From the NCBI GenBank assembly GCA_015063905.1, contig SVTF01000006.1:1-64000 (forward strand): a DNA stretch of 64,000 nt, written 5' to 3'. Positions 51,283 to 60,492 of the stretch are shown here, piece by piece. Source of the stretch: Oscillospiraceae bacterium. Its GTDB lineage: Bacteria > Bacillota > Clostridia > Oscillospirales > CAG-272. Under the pieces are notes generated by a model. The model was given only the letters and a program-made list of their open reading frames with translations. It was not told the DNA's origin and searched no databases. Both the position numbers and the translations under genes were made by a program. Numbering within the stretch: the first letter of the stretch is position 1; each line of letters begins with the position of its first letter.

Positions 51283-52641
51283 ATGGCAGAAGACATCATC
51301 AGAAAATTGCCTTTTTCCGCTATTGCGGAGCAATCCTTGCTCGGCTCTATTCTCATCGATCCGCAGTCAATAACCCAGGTTGCGGATATGATCGCGTCCG
51401 AGGACTTTTATCTTGAGGAGCATAAACAGATATACCTTGCTATGCACGGTCTGTTTATGACGAACAGCCAGATAGATATCGTTACGCTTATAGACGAATT
51501 GGTCAAAAAAGGCATATATTCCAAATCGGGCGGAGAGGAATACATTAAAATAATAGCCCAAACCGTACCCAATGCGCTCAACGTACGCGATTATGCCAAG
51601 ATCGTCAAGGACAAGAGCGTACTCCGTCAGCTCATTAGAATGAGTGACGAGATATCCGATATGGCTTACTCCGAGCAGGATGAGGTCTCGGGAATTCTTG
51701 AAACGGCACAGAACAGATTATATGCCATCGCGCAAGGCAAGGAATCCAAGAGCTTTAGACATATACGTGAGGTAATCACAGATGTTTACGCGCATCTTAA
51801 TCAGCTCGTTACAGATCCCTCGTCGGCGCAGGGAACGTCCACCGGATTTTCTTCTCTTGACCGCGTGCTCGCGGGAATGGGAAATTCCGATCTTGTTATC
51901 GTCGGCGCGCGCCCCGGTATGGGTAAGACGTCATTCTGTCTTAACATAGGCACAAACGTTGCAAAGGCAACCAAAAAAGCGGTTGCTATATTCTCCTTGG
52001 AGATGTCGGCAGAGCAGCTTGTAAACCGCGTGATATCGAGCGAGGCGTTAATAGACAGCTATGCGCTGCGCACGGGTGAGTTAAAGCCCGAGCAATGGGA
52101 TCATATCGCGCAGGCTTCGTCCGCTCTTTCGGGCTGCGATATACTGATCGACGACACTCCCGGAATCACGGTTTCCGCAATGAAGGCAAAGCTACGCCGC
52201 GTAAACAATCTCGGCCTTGTTATTATCGACTATCTGCAGCTTATGCAGTCGGATAAAAGAATAGAAAACAGAACCCAAGAGGTCAGCGAAATGTCACGAG
52301 CGCTAAAGATCATGGCAAAGGAGCTTAACGTTCCCGTCATCTGCTGCTCGCAGCTTTCGCGTACCACAGAGGGTCGTACCAACAAGCGTCCTATGCCCTC
52401 CGATCTTCGCGAGTCGGGTTCCATAGAGCAGGACGCAGACGTTATTATCTTCCTTTACCGCGACGAGGTATATCAGCAGAATCAGAACGGCGAGCCTGTT
52501 CCCTCCGACACGGAACAAAACATAGCGGAGATAATTATCGCCAAAAACCGTCACGGCGCAACCGATACCGTAAAGGTTGGCTGGACGGGTCGCTACACGC
52601 GCTTCCGCGATATTGTTGATGAAAGTAAGCTTCCTCAGTAA
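51283..52641 (+). CDS. dnaB: Replicative DNA helicase DnaB (DnaC of B. subtilis)
   Basis: 452 aa. It is the hexameric replication-fork helicase. The N-terminal domain opens with LPFSAIAEQSLLGSIL, followed by a linker and the RecA-like domain: Walker A ARPGMGKTSFCLN near residue 207, Walker B LVIIDYLQLM, and the DLRESGSIEQDADVI region, then an arginine-finger segment. There is no intein. AGGAGA precedes the ATG. It follows rplI in the conserved order. Confidence 0.98.
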   Translation: MAEDIIRKLPFSAIAEQSLLGSILIDPQSITQVADMIASEDFYLEEHKQIYLAMHGLFMTNSQIDIVTLIDELVKKGIYSKSGGEEYIKIIAQTVPNALNVRDYAKIVKDKSVLRQLIRMSDEISDMAYSEQDEVSGILETAQNRLYAIAQGKESKSFRHIREVITDVYAHLNQLVTDPSSAQGTSTGFSSLDRVLAGMGNSDLVIVGARPGMGKTSFCLNIGTNVAKATKKAVAIFSLEMSAEQLVNRVISSEALIDSYALRTGELKPEQWDHIAQASSALSGCDILIDDTPGITVSAMKAKLRRVNNLGLVIIDYLQLMQSDKRIENRTQEVSEMSRALKIMAKELNVPVICCSQLSRTTEGRTNKRPMPSDLRESGSIEQDADVIIFLYRDEVYQQNQNGEPVPSDTEQNIAEIIIAKNRHGATDTVKVGWTGRYTRFRDIVDESKLPQ

Positions 52642-52658
52642 TTATTCGGAGACTTCAA

Positions 52659-54074
52659 ATGTCCAACAACGTTAATTTTTTCGTAGAGCCGCACGCGCTT
52701 GCAAACATGAACGGCTCCGAGCCCATTCTGGTTGCCCTTTCGGGCGGCGCGGACTCCTCCTGCCTTTTGCATCTGCTTTCCGCTTATTCAAAAAAAGCGG
52801 GATGCAAGCTTTACGCGGCTCACGTAAATCACAATATACGCACGCAGTCATATTCCAACGAGGCTTACCGAGATGAGCAATTTTGCCGCGATCTGTGTAA
52901 GGATCTCGGAGTAGAGATTTTCCTGCAAAGCATAGATGTACCATCTCTCGCTCGCGAATCGGGGCAAAGCCTCGAGACTGCCGCAAGAGAGGCAAGGTAT
53001 GCCTTCTTTGCCGAAGTCATGCAAAAAAACGGAATACGCATCTTGGCAACTGCTCATAATGCCGACGACAACCTTGAAACGCTTATATTCAATCTTTGCC
53101 GCGGCTGTTCGGTAGAAGGGCTGTGCGGTATTCCGCGCCAAAGACCCTTTCCGGAGGTCGACGGTGCCGTGATAGTACGGCCCATAATCGACGCAACAAA
53201 ATCGGAAATACTTGATATGTGTGCCGCCAATAACATTCCTTACGTAACCGACAGCACCAATTTTGAGACCGACTGTACTCGCAATCGCATACGCCACAAC
53301 GTAATTCCCGAGCTCGTTTCGCTTTTCGACACTCCGCAAAGGGCGGCAATGCGTCTGTCCCACAACGCTGCCGATGCTTCCGCGTTCATCCGCGAGCATG
53401 CGGACAGCTTTATCAGAGCTTATGGCGAGATCTTACCGCGGGACGCTCTTTGCAACGCTCACCCGGCGGTTGCGGGAAGAGTTTTATCCATCCTTTTCAA
53501 AACAAGGTTCGGGTGTTCTCTTGAATCAACACATATTGATGCAATAATCAATATCGCGCGTTTGGGCAGAGAGGGGGCTTCTGTATCGCTTCCCTGCGCA
53601 TCCCGCGCCACAGTAAAACGAGGAAATATAGTTTTTGAAACCGATTCGCGCGCGCATAATTTTGATAATGAACAATATGATGTTGCGCTTCATGAAGGTA
53701 TAAACGCACTTGAGCCTTCCCCGTTTGCCATCGTGATTTCCAAAGACGAAAGCTCGCCCGCAGCTCAGCTTGAAACGCAATACACTCTTTATGCCACCGC
53801 TTGCATTTATTCAGAGCAACAAGAGCTTAAAGCAAGAAACAGGCGCGAGGGTGACGTCATTCTTGACGGTGGAATACACAAAAAGATCAAAAAACTCATG
53901 TGTGACAAAAAGGTCGACTTATACGACAGAGCCTCCCTTCCTCTCGTGTGTTTTGGCAGTGACGTAATATACGTGCCACTGTGCGCCATCGCCGACAACG
54001 CAAAAAAAGACAAAAATAAGCCAAAAATTCAAATTTACATTTATAAAAAAATCAACGGAGACACAAAGCCATGA
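52659..54074 (+). CDS. tilS: tRNA(Ile)-lysidine synthetase TilS
   Basis: 471 aa. It converts the wobble C of the CAU-anticodon tRNA-Ile to lysidine, changing AUG to AUA reading. The PP-loop is VALSGGADSSCLLHLL near residue 27, followed by AAHVNHNIR and ATAHNADDNLET with conserved His/Asp, then VTDSTNFETDCTRNRIR. A TilS C-terminal domain with RREGD and KIKKLMCDKKV is present. GGAGA precedes the ATG, 17 nt after dnaB. It overlaps hpt by 4 nt. Confidence 0.97.
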   Translation: MSNNVNFFVEPHALANMNGSEPILVALSGGADSSCLLHLLSAYSKKAGCKLYAAHVNHNIRTQSYSNEAYRDEQFCRDLCKDLGVEIFLQSIDVPSLARESGQSLETAAREARYAFFAEVMQKNGIRILATAHNADDNLETLIFNLCRGCSVEGLCGIPRQRPFPEVDGAVIVRPIIDATKSEILDMCAANNIPYVTDSTNFETDCTRNRIRHNVIPELVSLFDTPQRAAMRLSHNAADASAFIREHADSFIRAYGEILPRDALCNAHPAVAGRVLSILFKTRFGCSLESTHIDAIINIARLGREGASVSLPCASRATVKRGNIVFETDSRAHNFDNEQYDVALHEGINALEPSPFAIVISKDESSPAAQLETQYTLYATACIYSEQQELKARNRREGDVILDGGIHKKIKKLMCDKKVDLYDRASLPLVCFGSDVIYVPLCAIADNAKKDKNKPKIQIYIYKKINGDTKP

Positions 54075-54616
54075 CACAAAACGTAGAAAAAGTACTTATT
54101 TCACAAGAGGAGCTTGCAAAAATCACCGAAAAGCTTGGAAAACAGATCACCGAGGACTATAAGGACTCAAAAAAGCCTATAATATGTATTGTGATACTAA
54201 AAGGCTCTTTGCTCTTTGCGGCAGATCTTATAAGACACATCGATCTTCCCTTGGAGCTGGAATTTATGAAGGTATCGTCCTATGGCGCTGGTACTAAAAA
54301 TTCCGGTGAAATAAAGATCCATCTCGACCTTATGCGCGAGCATCTTGAAAAGTATAATCTCATAATAATTGAGGACATCGTTGACAGCGGACGCACTCTC
54401 GCGCGCCTCACACAGCTCCTCAAAAACAGAAATGCAAACAGTGTCAAAACGTGTACTCTGCTTGACAAGCCTTCTCGCCGCGAGGTGGATTTTGTTCCCG
54501 ATTATTGCGGACGGACTATCCCGGACGAGTTCGTCATCGGATACGGCTTGGATTATGATGAAAAATACAGAAATCTTCCCTACGTAGGCGTTCTCAAGCC
54601 CGAGGTATATTCGTAA
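54071..54616 (+). CDS. hpt: Hypoxanthine-guanine phosphoribosyltransferase
   Basis: 181 aa. It salvages hypoxanthine and guanine with PRPP. The PRPP loop is IIEDIVDSGRTLARL near residue 98; the N-terminal region has VILKGSLLFAADL and the C-terminal end DYCGRTIPDEFVIGYG. It starts within the tilS stop (ATGA). The tilS-hpt-ftsH order is conserved in Firmicutes. Confidence 0.98.
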   Translation: MTQNVEKVLISQEELAKITEKLGKQITEDYKDSKKPIICIVILKGSLLFAADLIRHIDLPLELEFMKVSSYGAGTKNSGEIKIHLDLMREHLEKYNLIIIEDIVDSGRTLARLTQLLKNRNANSVKTCTLLDKPSRREVDFVPDYCGRTIPDEFVIGYGLDYDEKYRNLPYVGVLKPEVYS

Positions 54617-54739
54617 AAATCACAAAATACTGTCTTTTTGCTCACAGTATCTTAACATAAGGCATATATAATTACGCTATGATATTGCGGCCATCTTTGT
54701 GTTGGCAGCGTTTATCGTACACTTATTTTGGAGGACTCA

Positions 54740-56818
54740 ATGAAGAAGAAAAACGGAAAACATATATTATTCTATCTGGTTCTGATAGTTGGAGTTGTGC
54801 TTATATGCGCATTGCTTTTTCAGCAGGACACCGAAAATATGAAGTACTCCGACGTGGTTTCCGCGTTTAAAAACGGAGACGTTGTCGAGTTCCAGATAGA
54901 CAAGAATAATCTGCTCACCTTAGAGCTCCGCGAGGGCTCCGCGTCCGCGGAAAAGTGGGGAGTTAAAAATTCACAGACCGGCAAATACGTTGCGGAATAC
55001 CGCCTTGCAAGTCTTTCTATCTTTCACGCCGATCTCGGCGACGATATCGAAGACCAGATAGCCGCCGGAACACTTAAGGGCGAATACGTAGCTCCTACGC
55101 AGTATCCCGCATGGGTATCTTATATTCCGATCCTTCTCGTTGTGGTCGGAATGATAATTCTCTACGTTGTGATGACACGCCAGATGACTGGTAGTGGCGG
55201 CGGTGGAATGGGCAAAATGGCCAATTTCAGCAAGGCGCGCGCAAAAATGGCAGATTCCAACGACAAAAACAAGGTCACCTTCCGCGACGTTGCGGGTGCT
55301 GACGAGGAAAAGCAGGAGCTTGAGGAGGTCGTTGAATTCCTCAAGGCACCTCAGAAATTTGCCAAGCTTGGCGCGAAAATACCCCACGGCGTTTTGCTGA
55401 TGGGCCCTCCCGGAACAGGTAAGACTCTGCTTGCAAAGGCAGTTGCCGGAGAGGCGGGCGTTCCCTTCTTCTCTATTTCGGGCTCGGACTTTGTTGAAAT
55501 GTACGTCGGTGTGGGCGCATCGCGTGTGCGCGACTTGTTCGATACGGCAAGAAAAGCCCCCGCGTCCATCGTATTCATCGACGAGATAGACGCAGTCGGT
55601 CGTCACAGAGGCGCGGGTCTTGGTGGCGGACACGATGAAAGAGAGCAGACGCTCAACCAGCTTCTTGTTGAAATGGACGGATTTGGCTCTCACGACGGAA
55701 TAATTGTTATAGCCGCGACCAACCGCCCCGATATTCTCGACCCCGCGCTGCTGCGTCCCGGTCGATTTGACAGACAAATAACCGTAAACTACCCCGATAT
55801 TAACGGACGAATCGAAATACTCAAGGTACACTCTCGCAACAAGCCTCTTGAATCAGAGGTAGACTTCCGCGAGGTCGCAAAGATGACCGTTGGCTTTACC
55901 GGCGCAGATCTTGCGAATCTTCTCAACGAGGCCGCATTGCTTGCCACAAGGCGCAACAAGAGCCTTATCGGAATGGAGGATATCTCGGATGCCTTTATCC
56001 GCATCATAGCAGGACCCAAGAAAAAGGCGAGAGCAATGAAGGAATCCGAAAAGAAGAAGACCGCTTACCATGAGGCGGGTCATGCAATGATAGCTTATCA
56101 CCTTGACCTTGACCCTGTTCAGCAGATCTCCATAATTCCTTCGGGACGCGCGCTGGGCTATACGCTCAATCCTCCTAAGGAAGATAAGTACAGCGAGTAC
56201 AAGAGCGAGCTTGTAAAGGAAATATCCATGCTTCTCGGTGGACGTGCCGCGGAGGAGATAATATACAAGGACGTCACGGGCGGCGCCTCCAACGATATCG
56301 AGCGCGCTACCAAGATAGCAAAGCGAATGATAACAAGGCTTGGTATGTCCGACGTGCTTGGCCCCCGTTGCTTTGGTACAGACCAGAACGAGGTGTTCTT
56401 GGGACGTGATTTCTCGTCCTCGCAGGACTACTCCGAGGAGATCGCAGCAAAGATCGACCAGGAAATGCACGATATCATTCAGGGCGCATATCAGAAGGCA
56501 AAGGATATCCTCATTGGCGACATCCAGAAGCTTCACTTTATCGCCGAGTTCCTGCTCCGTAACGAGATAATGGACGGAGATCAGTTCCGTGCCGTTATGG
56601 AGAGCGAATGTCCCGTAATAGAGGAGATCGAGGCCATCGCCGAGGCAAAAAAGCAAAAGAGCCTTGAAGCCAACAAGGCCCGCGCAGACGCCGAGGAAAA
56701 GGCTCGCCGCGAGGCTCAGGAAAAAATCCGCACAGCCGCGCAAAACAATAGTGACAATCTCCAAGATCTTAAGGTCGAGGAACCTGAAAATAAGGATCAG
56801 GCCGAAAATAATCAATAA
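54740..56818 (+). CDS. ftsH: ATP-dependent zinc metalloprotease FtsH
   Basis: 692 aa. ATG 54740 has GGAGG just upstream; the frame could open at a TTG 4 codons earlier. Two membrane segments (~8-25 and ~118-140) enclose the extracytoplasmic domain. The AAA module has GPPGTGKT near 222, Walker [11 protein letters not shown], and the SRH arginines in [20 protein letters not shown]. The protease site is HEAGH near 445 with the third ligand in the SNDIERAT region. A charged Ala/Glu/Lys tail ends the protein. It degrades misassembled membrane proteins and regulators. Confidence 0.98.
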   Translation: MKKKNGKHILFYLVLIVGVVLICALLFQQDTENMKYSDVVSAFKNGDVVEFQIDKNNLLTLELREGSASAEKWGVKNSQTGKYVAEYRLASLSIFHADLGDDIEDQIAAGTLKGEYVAPTQYPAWVSYIPILLVVVGMIILYVVMTRQMTGSGGGGMGKMANFSKARAKMADSNDKNKVTFRDVAGADEEKQELEEVVEFLKAPQKFAKLGAKIPHGVLLMGPPGTGKTLLAKAVAGEAGVPFFSISGSDFVEMYVGVGASRVRDLFDTARKAPASIVFIDEIDAVGRHRGAGLGGGHDEREQTLNQLLVEMDGFGSHDGIIVIAATNRPDILDPALLRPGRFDRQITVNYPDINGRIEILKVHSRNKPLESEVDFREVAKMTVGFTGADLANLLNEAALLATRRNKSLIGMEDISDAFIRIIAGPKKKARAMKESEKKKTAYHEAGHAMIAYHLDLDPVQQISIIPSGRALGYTLNPPKEDKYSEYKSELVKEISMLLGGRAAEEIIYKDVTGGASNDIERATKIAKRMITRLGMSDVLGPRCFGTDQNEVFLGRDFSSSQDYSEEIAAKIDQEMHDIIQGAYQKAKDILIGDIQKLHFIAEFLLRNEIMDGDQFRAVMESECPVIEEIEAIAEAKKQKSLEANKARADAEEKARREAQEKIRTAAQNNSDNLQDLKVEEPENKDQAENNQ

Positions 56819-56826
56819 ACAAAAAA

Positions 56827-56868
56827 CAAAAGGTGCAGGGGTATAATCCCTGCACCTTTTGTTTTTTT
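56827..56868. terminator. Bidirectional terminator after ftsH
   Basis: CAAAAGGTGCAGGG pairs with CCCTGCACCTTTTG (14 bp) around a 7-nt loop. T7 follows on the plus strand and a T-run on the minus strand, serving ftsH and the converging carboxypeptidase gene. Confidence 0.95.
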
Positions 56869-56878
56869 ATATTCTGTT

Positions 56879-57604
56879 TTATTTTTCAAGATATTCCTCA
56901 AGCGTTATTCCCTGCTCATGAATCTTCGTCGCGTGCTCAACGCCCACGTAGCGATAGTGCCACGACTCGTATGCATATCCCGTTATATCGGTCTTGTTTT
57001 CGGGAAAACGGAGAATAAAGCCGTATTCGTGGGCATGCTTTTGCAACCACTCAAACGCATTCGTCTCGGCAAAGCCTTTATCATAAGGATTCTTTGGAGT
57101 TTCGCTTCCGTAATTCCAAAGGCCTTCCATTTCGTCGGTGAACAAATCCACGCAAAGTCCCGTTTGATGCTCGCTCGTTCCGGGGTAAGCGGAATAGGTC
57201 AGCACCTTATTCTTTATCTCTTCATCCGACCAATCGGGATGATTTTCCTTTTCCTCCGCGCAATACTTATCAAAAAGCTTCTTTTGATATTCGTAGGTCC
57301 TATAAGCGCTGGTTACCGATACGTTATCTATTCCCGCTTTTTTCATGGCATCTATAAGCTCTATTACCGCTTGTGCTACCGTGGCGTTAAGCTGTATGGA
57401 TTTTCCACCCGTCGTATAGCTTGTATTCACCTCTGTAAGGTCGTCGGGCACGTAATCCGCACCCGCGGGATTGGACTTATTTACCAAAATCAAGTAAGGT
57501 CCCTCCTTTGAAATGTTATTATTCGACGCGTCGCAGGAAACAAGCATCAACACGCCTCCAAGCATAGCAAGCGCAAGCACAAAGCAAATAAATCTATTCT
57601 TCAT
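56879..57604 (-). CDS. VanY/DacB-type D,D-carboxypeptidase lipoprotein (M15B)
   Basis: 241 aa. The N-terminus is a lipoprotein signal ending in LVSC (Cys24), so it is anchored outside the membrane. The M15B zinc site is visible: SEHQTGLCVDL (His and Asp ligands) and ESWHYRYVG (catalytic Glu region and His ligand). SVTSAYRTYEYQ is the typical substrate-side motif. It trims the terminal D-Ala of peptidoglycan stems. AGGAG precedes the ATG. It is the last gene of the DUF6062-ytqB operon. A role in vancomycin resistance cannot be inferred without vanHAX. Confidence 0.93.
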   Translation of the reverse strand: MKNRFICFVLALAMLGGVLMLVSCDASNNNISKEGPYLILVNKSNPAGADYVPDDLTEVNTSYTTGGKSIQLNATVAQAVIELIDAMKKAGIDNVSVTSAYRTYEYQKKLFDKYCAEEKENHPDWSDEEIKNKVLTYSAYPGTSEHQTGLCVDLFTDEMEGLWNYGSETPKNPYDKGFAETNAFEWLQKHAHEYGFILRFPENKTDITGYAYESWHYRYVGVEHATKIHEQGITLEEYLEK

Positions 57605-57619
57605 TATTTCTCCTAAAAT

Positions 57620-58180
57620 TCAAGCTTTTTTCTTTGTTTCTATCATGAAAAAGTATGGCGAGGTGGCACTGTTTACTATCTTAACCTTAGTAACGCACAC
57701 CTTGAAGCGACTCAAGGTTTCAAAATATTCCTCAAGCATCTTGCCCTCAAGGTCTCCCTCGGGATGACCCGGATACACCGCGATGTTAAGTATCGCATCC
57801 TGATCGAGAAGCTCTATTGCCGCCTCCACAGCGGGCATAGTGGTCTCTCTCATAGTGGTTATGGTCTTATTTCCGCCGGGCAACCAGCCGAGATTGAACA
57901 TTCCCGCCTTTATGGGCTCTTTGACGTAATTTTTCACGTTATGATGCGAATCGCAAATAAGCGTATAGTTCTCGGGACAGCCTGCCGCCTTGAGATTTTT
58001 CGCGGTGGAATCGACCGCCGACCTCTGAATATCAAATGCGTAAACATGTCCGCTCTCGCCCACGGTCTTGGACAAAAACTCGGTATCGTGTCCGTTGCCC
58101 ATAGTGAAATCCACTACAACGTCGCCCTCTTTTATATGTGTCAGTATAAATTGTTTGTGTAAATCAAGCAAGTCTATCAT
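57620..58180 (-). CDS. ytqB: YtqB-type class I SAM-dependent methyltransferase
   Basis: 186 aa. SAM-binding motif VDFTMGNGHDTEFL near residue 23, YAFDIQ, CDSHHNV, and the family block FNLGWLPGGNKTITT. These fit the YtqB/putative rRNA methylase family (RsmH-like N-terminus without its insertion). The substrate is not established with certainty. The start lies 1 nt after the DUF6062 stop with no clear ribosome site, so translation is probably coupled. Confidence 0.85.
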   Translation of the reverse strand: MIDLLDLHKQFILTHIKEGDVVVDFTMGNGHDTEFLSKTVGESGHVYAFDIQRSAVDSTAKNLKAAGCPENYTLICDSHHNVKNYVKEPIKAGMFNLGWLPGGNKTITTMRETTMPAVEAAIELLDQDAILNIAVYPGHPEGDLEGKMLEEYFETLSRFKVCVTKVKIVNSATSPYFFMIETKKKA

Positions 58181-58181
58181 A

Positions 58182-58889
58182 TTATTTTATATTCTTGTGT
58201 ATATCCGATCTCAAAAATTTCATGGAGCGCTCCACTGCGTCCTTTGAATCATACCAAGGCTCCTCGTCGTATCGGTAATCAAACTTTTTGCAGAACCACG
58301 ACACGTCGCCGTTCAATTTTTCAATATACTCGTTCTGTATCTCCTCACACTGCGCGACAAACTCCTTAAGCTGCTTTTTAGGCAGTCTGGTTTGCGCATA
58401 CTGAAGCATCTTTTTGTAGTGAGGAAGGCAAAAATAGGGCTGCGCTTTCAGCTTTGCAATAAAATCCTCGTCGCTCTGCCAGAGCAAAACCGCGGTTTCT
58501 ATCATATGAGCAAAGTTAAATTCGATGCGCCCGCACACGTAACACGAGCCTTCGAGCTCGCCTATGCGTTTAATTGGCTTAGATCCCGTTCCGCCGCCAA
58601 GTCCGCCATCCTTCAGCTCTTTTTTCAGCTCATCAAGATGACTCTCCAAGGTTAGTGCCATTCCAAGACGGTTCTTGCGCACGAACATCATATCATAATG
58701 TGTTCGGCAAAATCCAAGCTTATTGGTCTTTATTCTAATATCCGGCTCCATCATGGACGCTCCCAATATTAAGTCAAGCTCGTCACATTCAAGCTTGTTA
58801 TACAGCGAACAAAACGCGCAGCCACAGCTCTTATCCGCGGCGCTCCTCTCAAACGCTTCATTTACGGGTATTGTATATATCTGTTCCAT
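58182..58889 (-). CDS. DUF6062-type Cys-rich protein
   Basis: 235 aa from ATG 58889 (GGAGG upstream); the longer frame lacks a site. Features: IYTIPVNEAFE at the start, a CGCAFC pair near residue 23, SMMEPDIRIKTNKLGFC with a His three residues on, then a CYVCG pair and FCLPHYKKM. These suggest one or two zinc-binding sites. I recall this as a Clostridia family of unknown function. TATAAT on the minus strand at 58924-58929 is the likely -10, with a weak -35. It heads an operon with ytqB and the carboxypeptidase. Confidence 0.78.
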   Translation of the reverse strand: MEQIYTIPVNEAFERSAADKSCGCAFCSLYNKLECDELDLILGASMMEPDIRIKTNKLGFCRTHYDMMFVRKNRLGMALTLESHLDELKKELKDGGLGGGTGSKPIKRIGELEGSCYVCGRIEFNFAHMIETAVLLWQSDEDFIAKLKAQPYFCLPHYKKMLQYAQTRLPKKQLKEFVAQCEEIQNEYIEKLNGDVSWFCKKFDYRYDEEPWYDSKDAVERSMKFLRSDIHKNIK

Positions 58890-58933
58890 GAAATTCCTCC
58901 GCAAATATTCGACCCAAAGTTTTATTATACGCC

Positions 58934-58962
58934 TTGCAAAAAAGGACAAGCAGTGATATAAT
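58934..58962 (+). promoter_or_regulatory. Promoter of the ogg operon
   Basis: TTGCAA at 58934, 17 bp, extended TGA, TATAAT at 58957-58962. It overlaps the divergent promoter region of the DUF6062 gene. Confidence 0.78.
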
Positions 58963-59039
58963 AATAGTGTTAACAATCTATTTTAACACATTTTTTTGCT
59001 CTTTTCAAGTGCATTTTACAAATACGGAGATAGTTTTTT

Positions 59040-59987
59040 ATGTCTTGCTCAACCCTACTCGCGACACAACTCAAAATAAACGCTCTTAACGTTGTCCGGC
59101 TCGACGGTGTCGAGCTTTTTGACGTTTGCCGCGTATTTGACTGCGGTCAGTGCTTCCGTTTCGACCCCGTTTCAAACTCAAGTCATAATGTAGAGTATGC
59201 AGGTTGCGCATACGGAAAATACATATCCATAGCGCAGGACAAGAACACCGTTTACATCTACAACTCAACCGTTGAAGATTTTGAGCGGCTCTGGATGAGA
59301 TTTCTTTCTCTTGACCGCGATTATGCCGAGATAAATACCAATATCCTTTCCCTCTCGCAAAATCCCGCGCTTGCCGATGCCGTTTCATCTGCCTCGGGAA
59401 TTCGAATTCTTAAGCAGGATGAGTGGGAGAGCATTTGCTCGTTTATCATATCCCAGAACAACAATATTCCAAGAATAAAAAAGCTGGTGGCAGCTCTTTG
59501 CCAAGCCTGCGGCAGCAAGATCGACGTTTCTCTTATGCAGGGACACATTGCCGACGCGCATATGAATGACGAGATGTGCGTATACTCATTCCCTTCTCCC
59601 GACAGTGTAGCAGCATTGGGCCTCGACGGTCTTTCGGCGCTTAAAGTCGGGTTCCGCGCAAAATACATACTCGATGCCGCGGCAAAAATGTCACACGGAG
59701 ATATCGATACGCGGCTTCTCTCCTCGCACGAATCCACTGAAGAATGCGTAAAGCTTTTATGCTCTGTCAAGGGTATAGGACCAAAGGTTGCGTCCTGTGC
59801 TTTGCTGTTTGGCTTTGCCCGACTTGACGCATTTCCCGTTGACGTGTGGATAAAAAAAGTTGTGGAAAAGTATTTCGACGAGGATTTTGACCCTCGCGAC
59901 CTTGGAAAATACGCCGGGATCGCTCAGCAATACTTATTTTATTACGAAAGATATATTCAGTCCAAAAGCGAGGTGAACCAAGCGTGA
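59040..59987 (+). CDS. ogg: 8-oxoguanine DNA glycosylase/AP lyase (OGG1 type)
   Basis: 315 aa. The N-terminal OGG domain includes FDCGQCFRFDP. The helix-hairpin-helix GPD domain has CSVKGIGPKVASCALLFGF with the catalytic Lys, then DAFPVDVWIKK with the catalytic Asp. It removes oxidised purines from DNA and nicks the backbone. SFIISQNNNIPRIKKLV is the conserved helix before the hairpin. GGAGATAG precedes the ATG. The next gene starts inside its stop codon. Confidence 0.93.
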   Translation: MSCSTLLATQLKINALNVVRLDGVELFDVCRVFDCGQCFRFDPVSNSSHNVEYAGCAYGKYISIAQDKNTVYIYNSTVEDFERLWMRFLSLDRDYAEINTNILSLSQNPALADAVSSASGIRILKQDEWESICSFIISQNNNIPRIKKLVAALCQACGSKIDVSLMQGHIADAHMNDEMCVYSFPSPDSVAALGLDGLSALKVGFRAKYILDAAAKMSHGDIDTRLLSSHESTEECVKLLCSVKGIGPKVASCALLFGFARLDAFPVDVWIKKVVEKYFDEDFDPRDLGKYAGIAQQYLFYYERYIQSKSEVNQA

Positions 59988-60481
59988 CCATACAGGAACA
60001 GATCTCTTATCTACACACAAAGTTCCCTTTGTTTGACAGAATGGTAATACACGATACCGACAACCGCGGTAATGATTTTTGCGAAACGATCATGCCCAAC
60101 AAAAGCAACCCAAACACTCCCCTGACCGTTTGCGTTACCGATAGGGGTTGCTCTATCTCGGTCGGTCAGTTTGATAACGTGACAGGATCATCATCTATGA
60201 CCGTGGAGCAAGCCTGCTCCGCAATACGTGACATACTCGACGACAAGATCCTTTTCGTTATCGGCTATCGCGGAGGAGATGACACCGGATTTGGTACACC
60301 GTTTTTTTCCAGAGTTTTTGCGCTCACGGGCAAAAATGACGATATGAGCGAGGATTATGAGCGCTTTCTCAAAAGGATCTCCTCCCCGCTTGGTAAATTT
60401 GCAAGAGTGTTTTCTCCTATGAAGGGCAGATTTGTTATCTTCAACTTCAGCGGTACAGTAAATAAAGAGATACTAAGATAA
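59984..60481 (+). CDS. Protein of unknown function in the ogg operon
   Basis: 165 aa from a GTG at 59984, overlapping the ogg stop by 4 nt, with GAGGTG eight nt upstream. It is soluble by composition: an N-terminal helix, then alternating strands (LTVCVTDRGCSISVGQF, LFVIGYRG) and a C-terminal FVIFNFSGT. I do not recognise the family. Co-translation with ogg suggests a shared condition of expression. Confidence 0.75.
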   Translation: MTIQEQISYLHTKFPLFDRMVIHDTDNRGNDFCETIMPNKSNPNTPLTVCVTDRGCSISVGQFDNVTGSSSMTVEQACSAIRDILDDKILFVIGYRGGDDTGFGTPFFSRVFALTGKNDDMSEDYERFLKRISSPLGKFARVFSPMKGRFVIFNFSGTVNKEILR

Positions 60482-60492
60482 CGGAGTTAATA

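Noticed and set aside
54627..54650. Terminator between hpt and ftsH
   Set aside because: A 7-bp stem without a T-run; read-through into ftsH cannot be excluded.
56879..57604. Vancomycin-resistance (vanY) cluster
   Set aside because: Only a carboxypeptidase is present; there are no vanHAX or vanRS genes beside it, and this protein type is common as a housekeeping enzyme.
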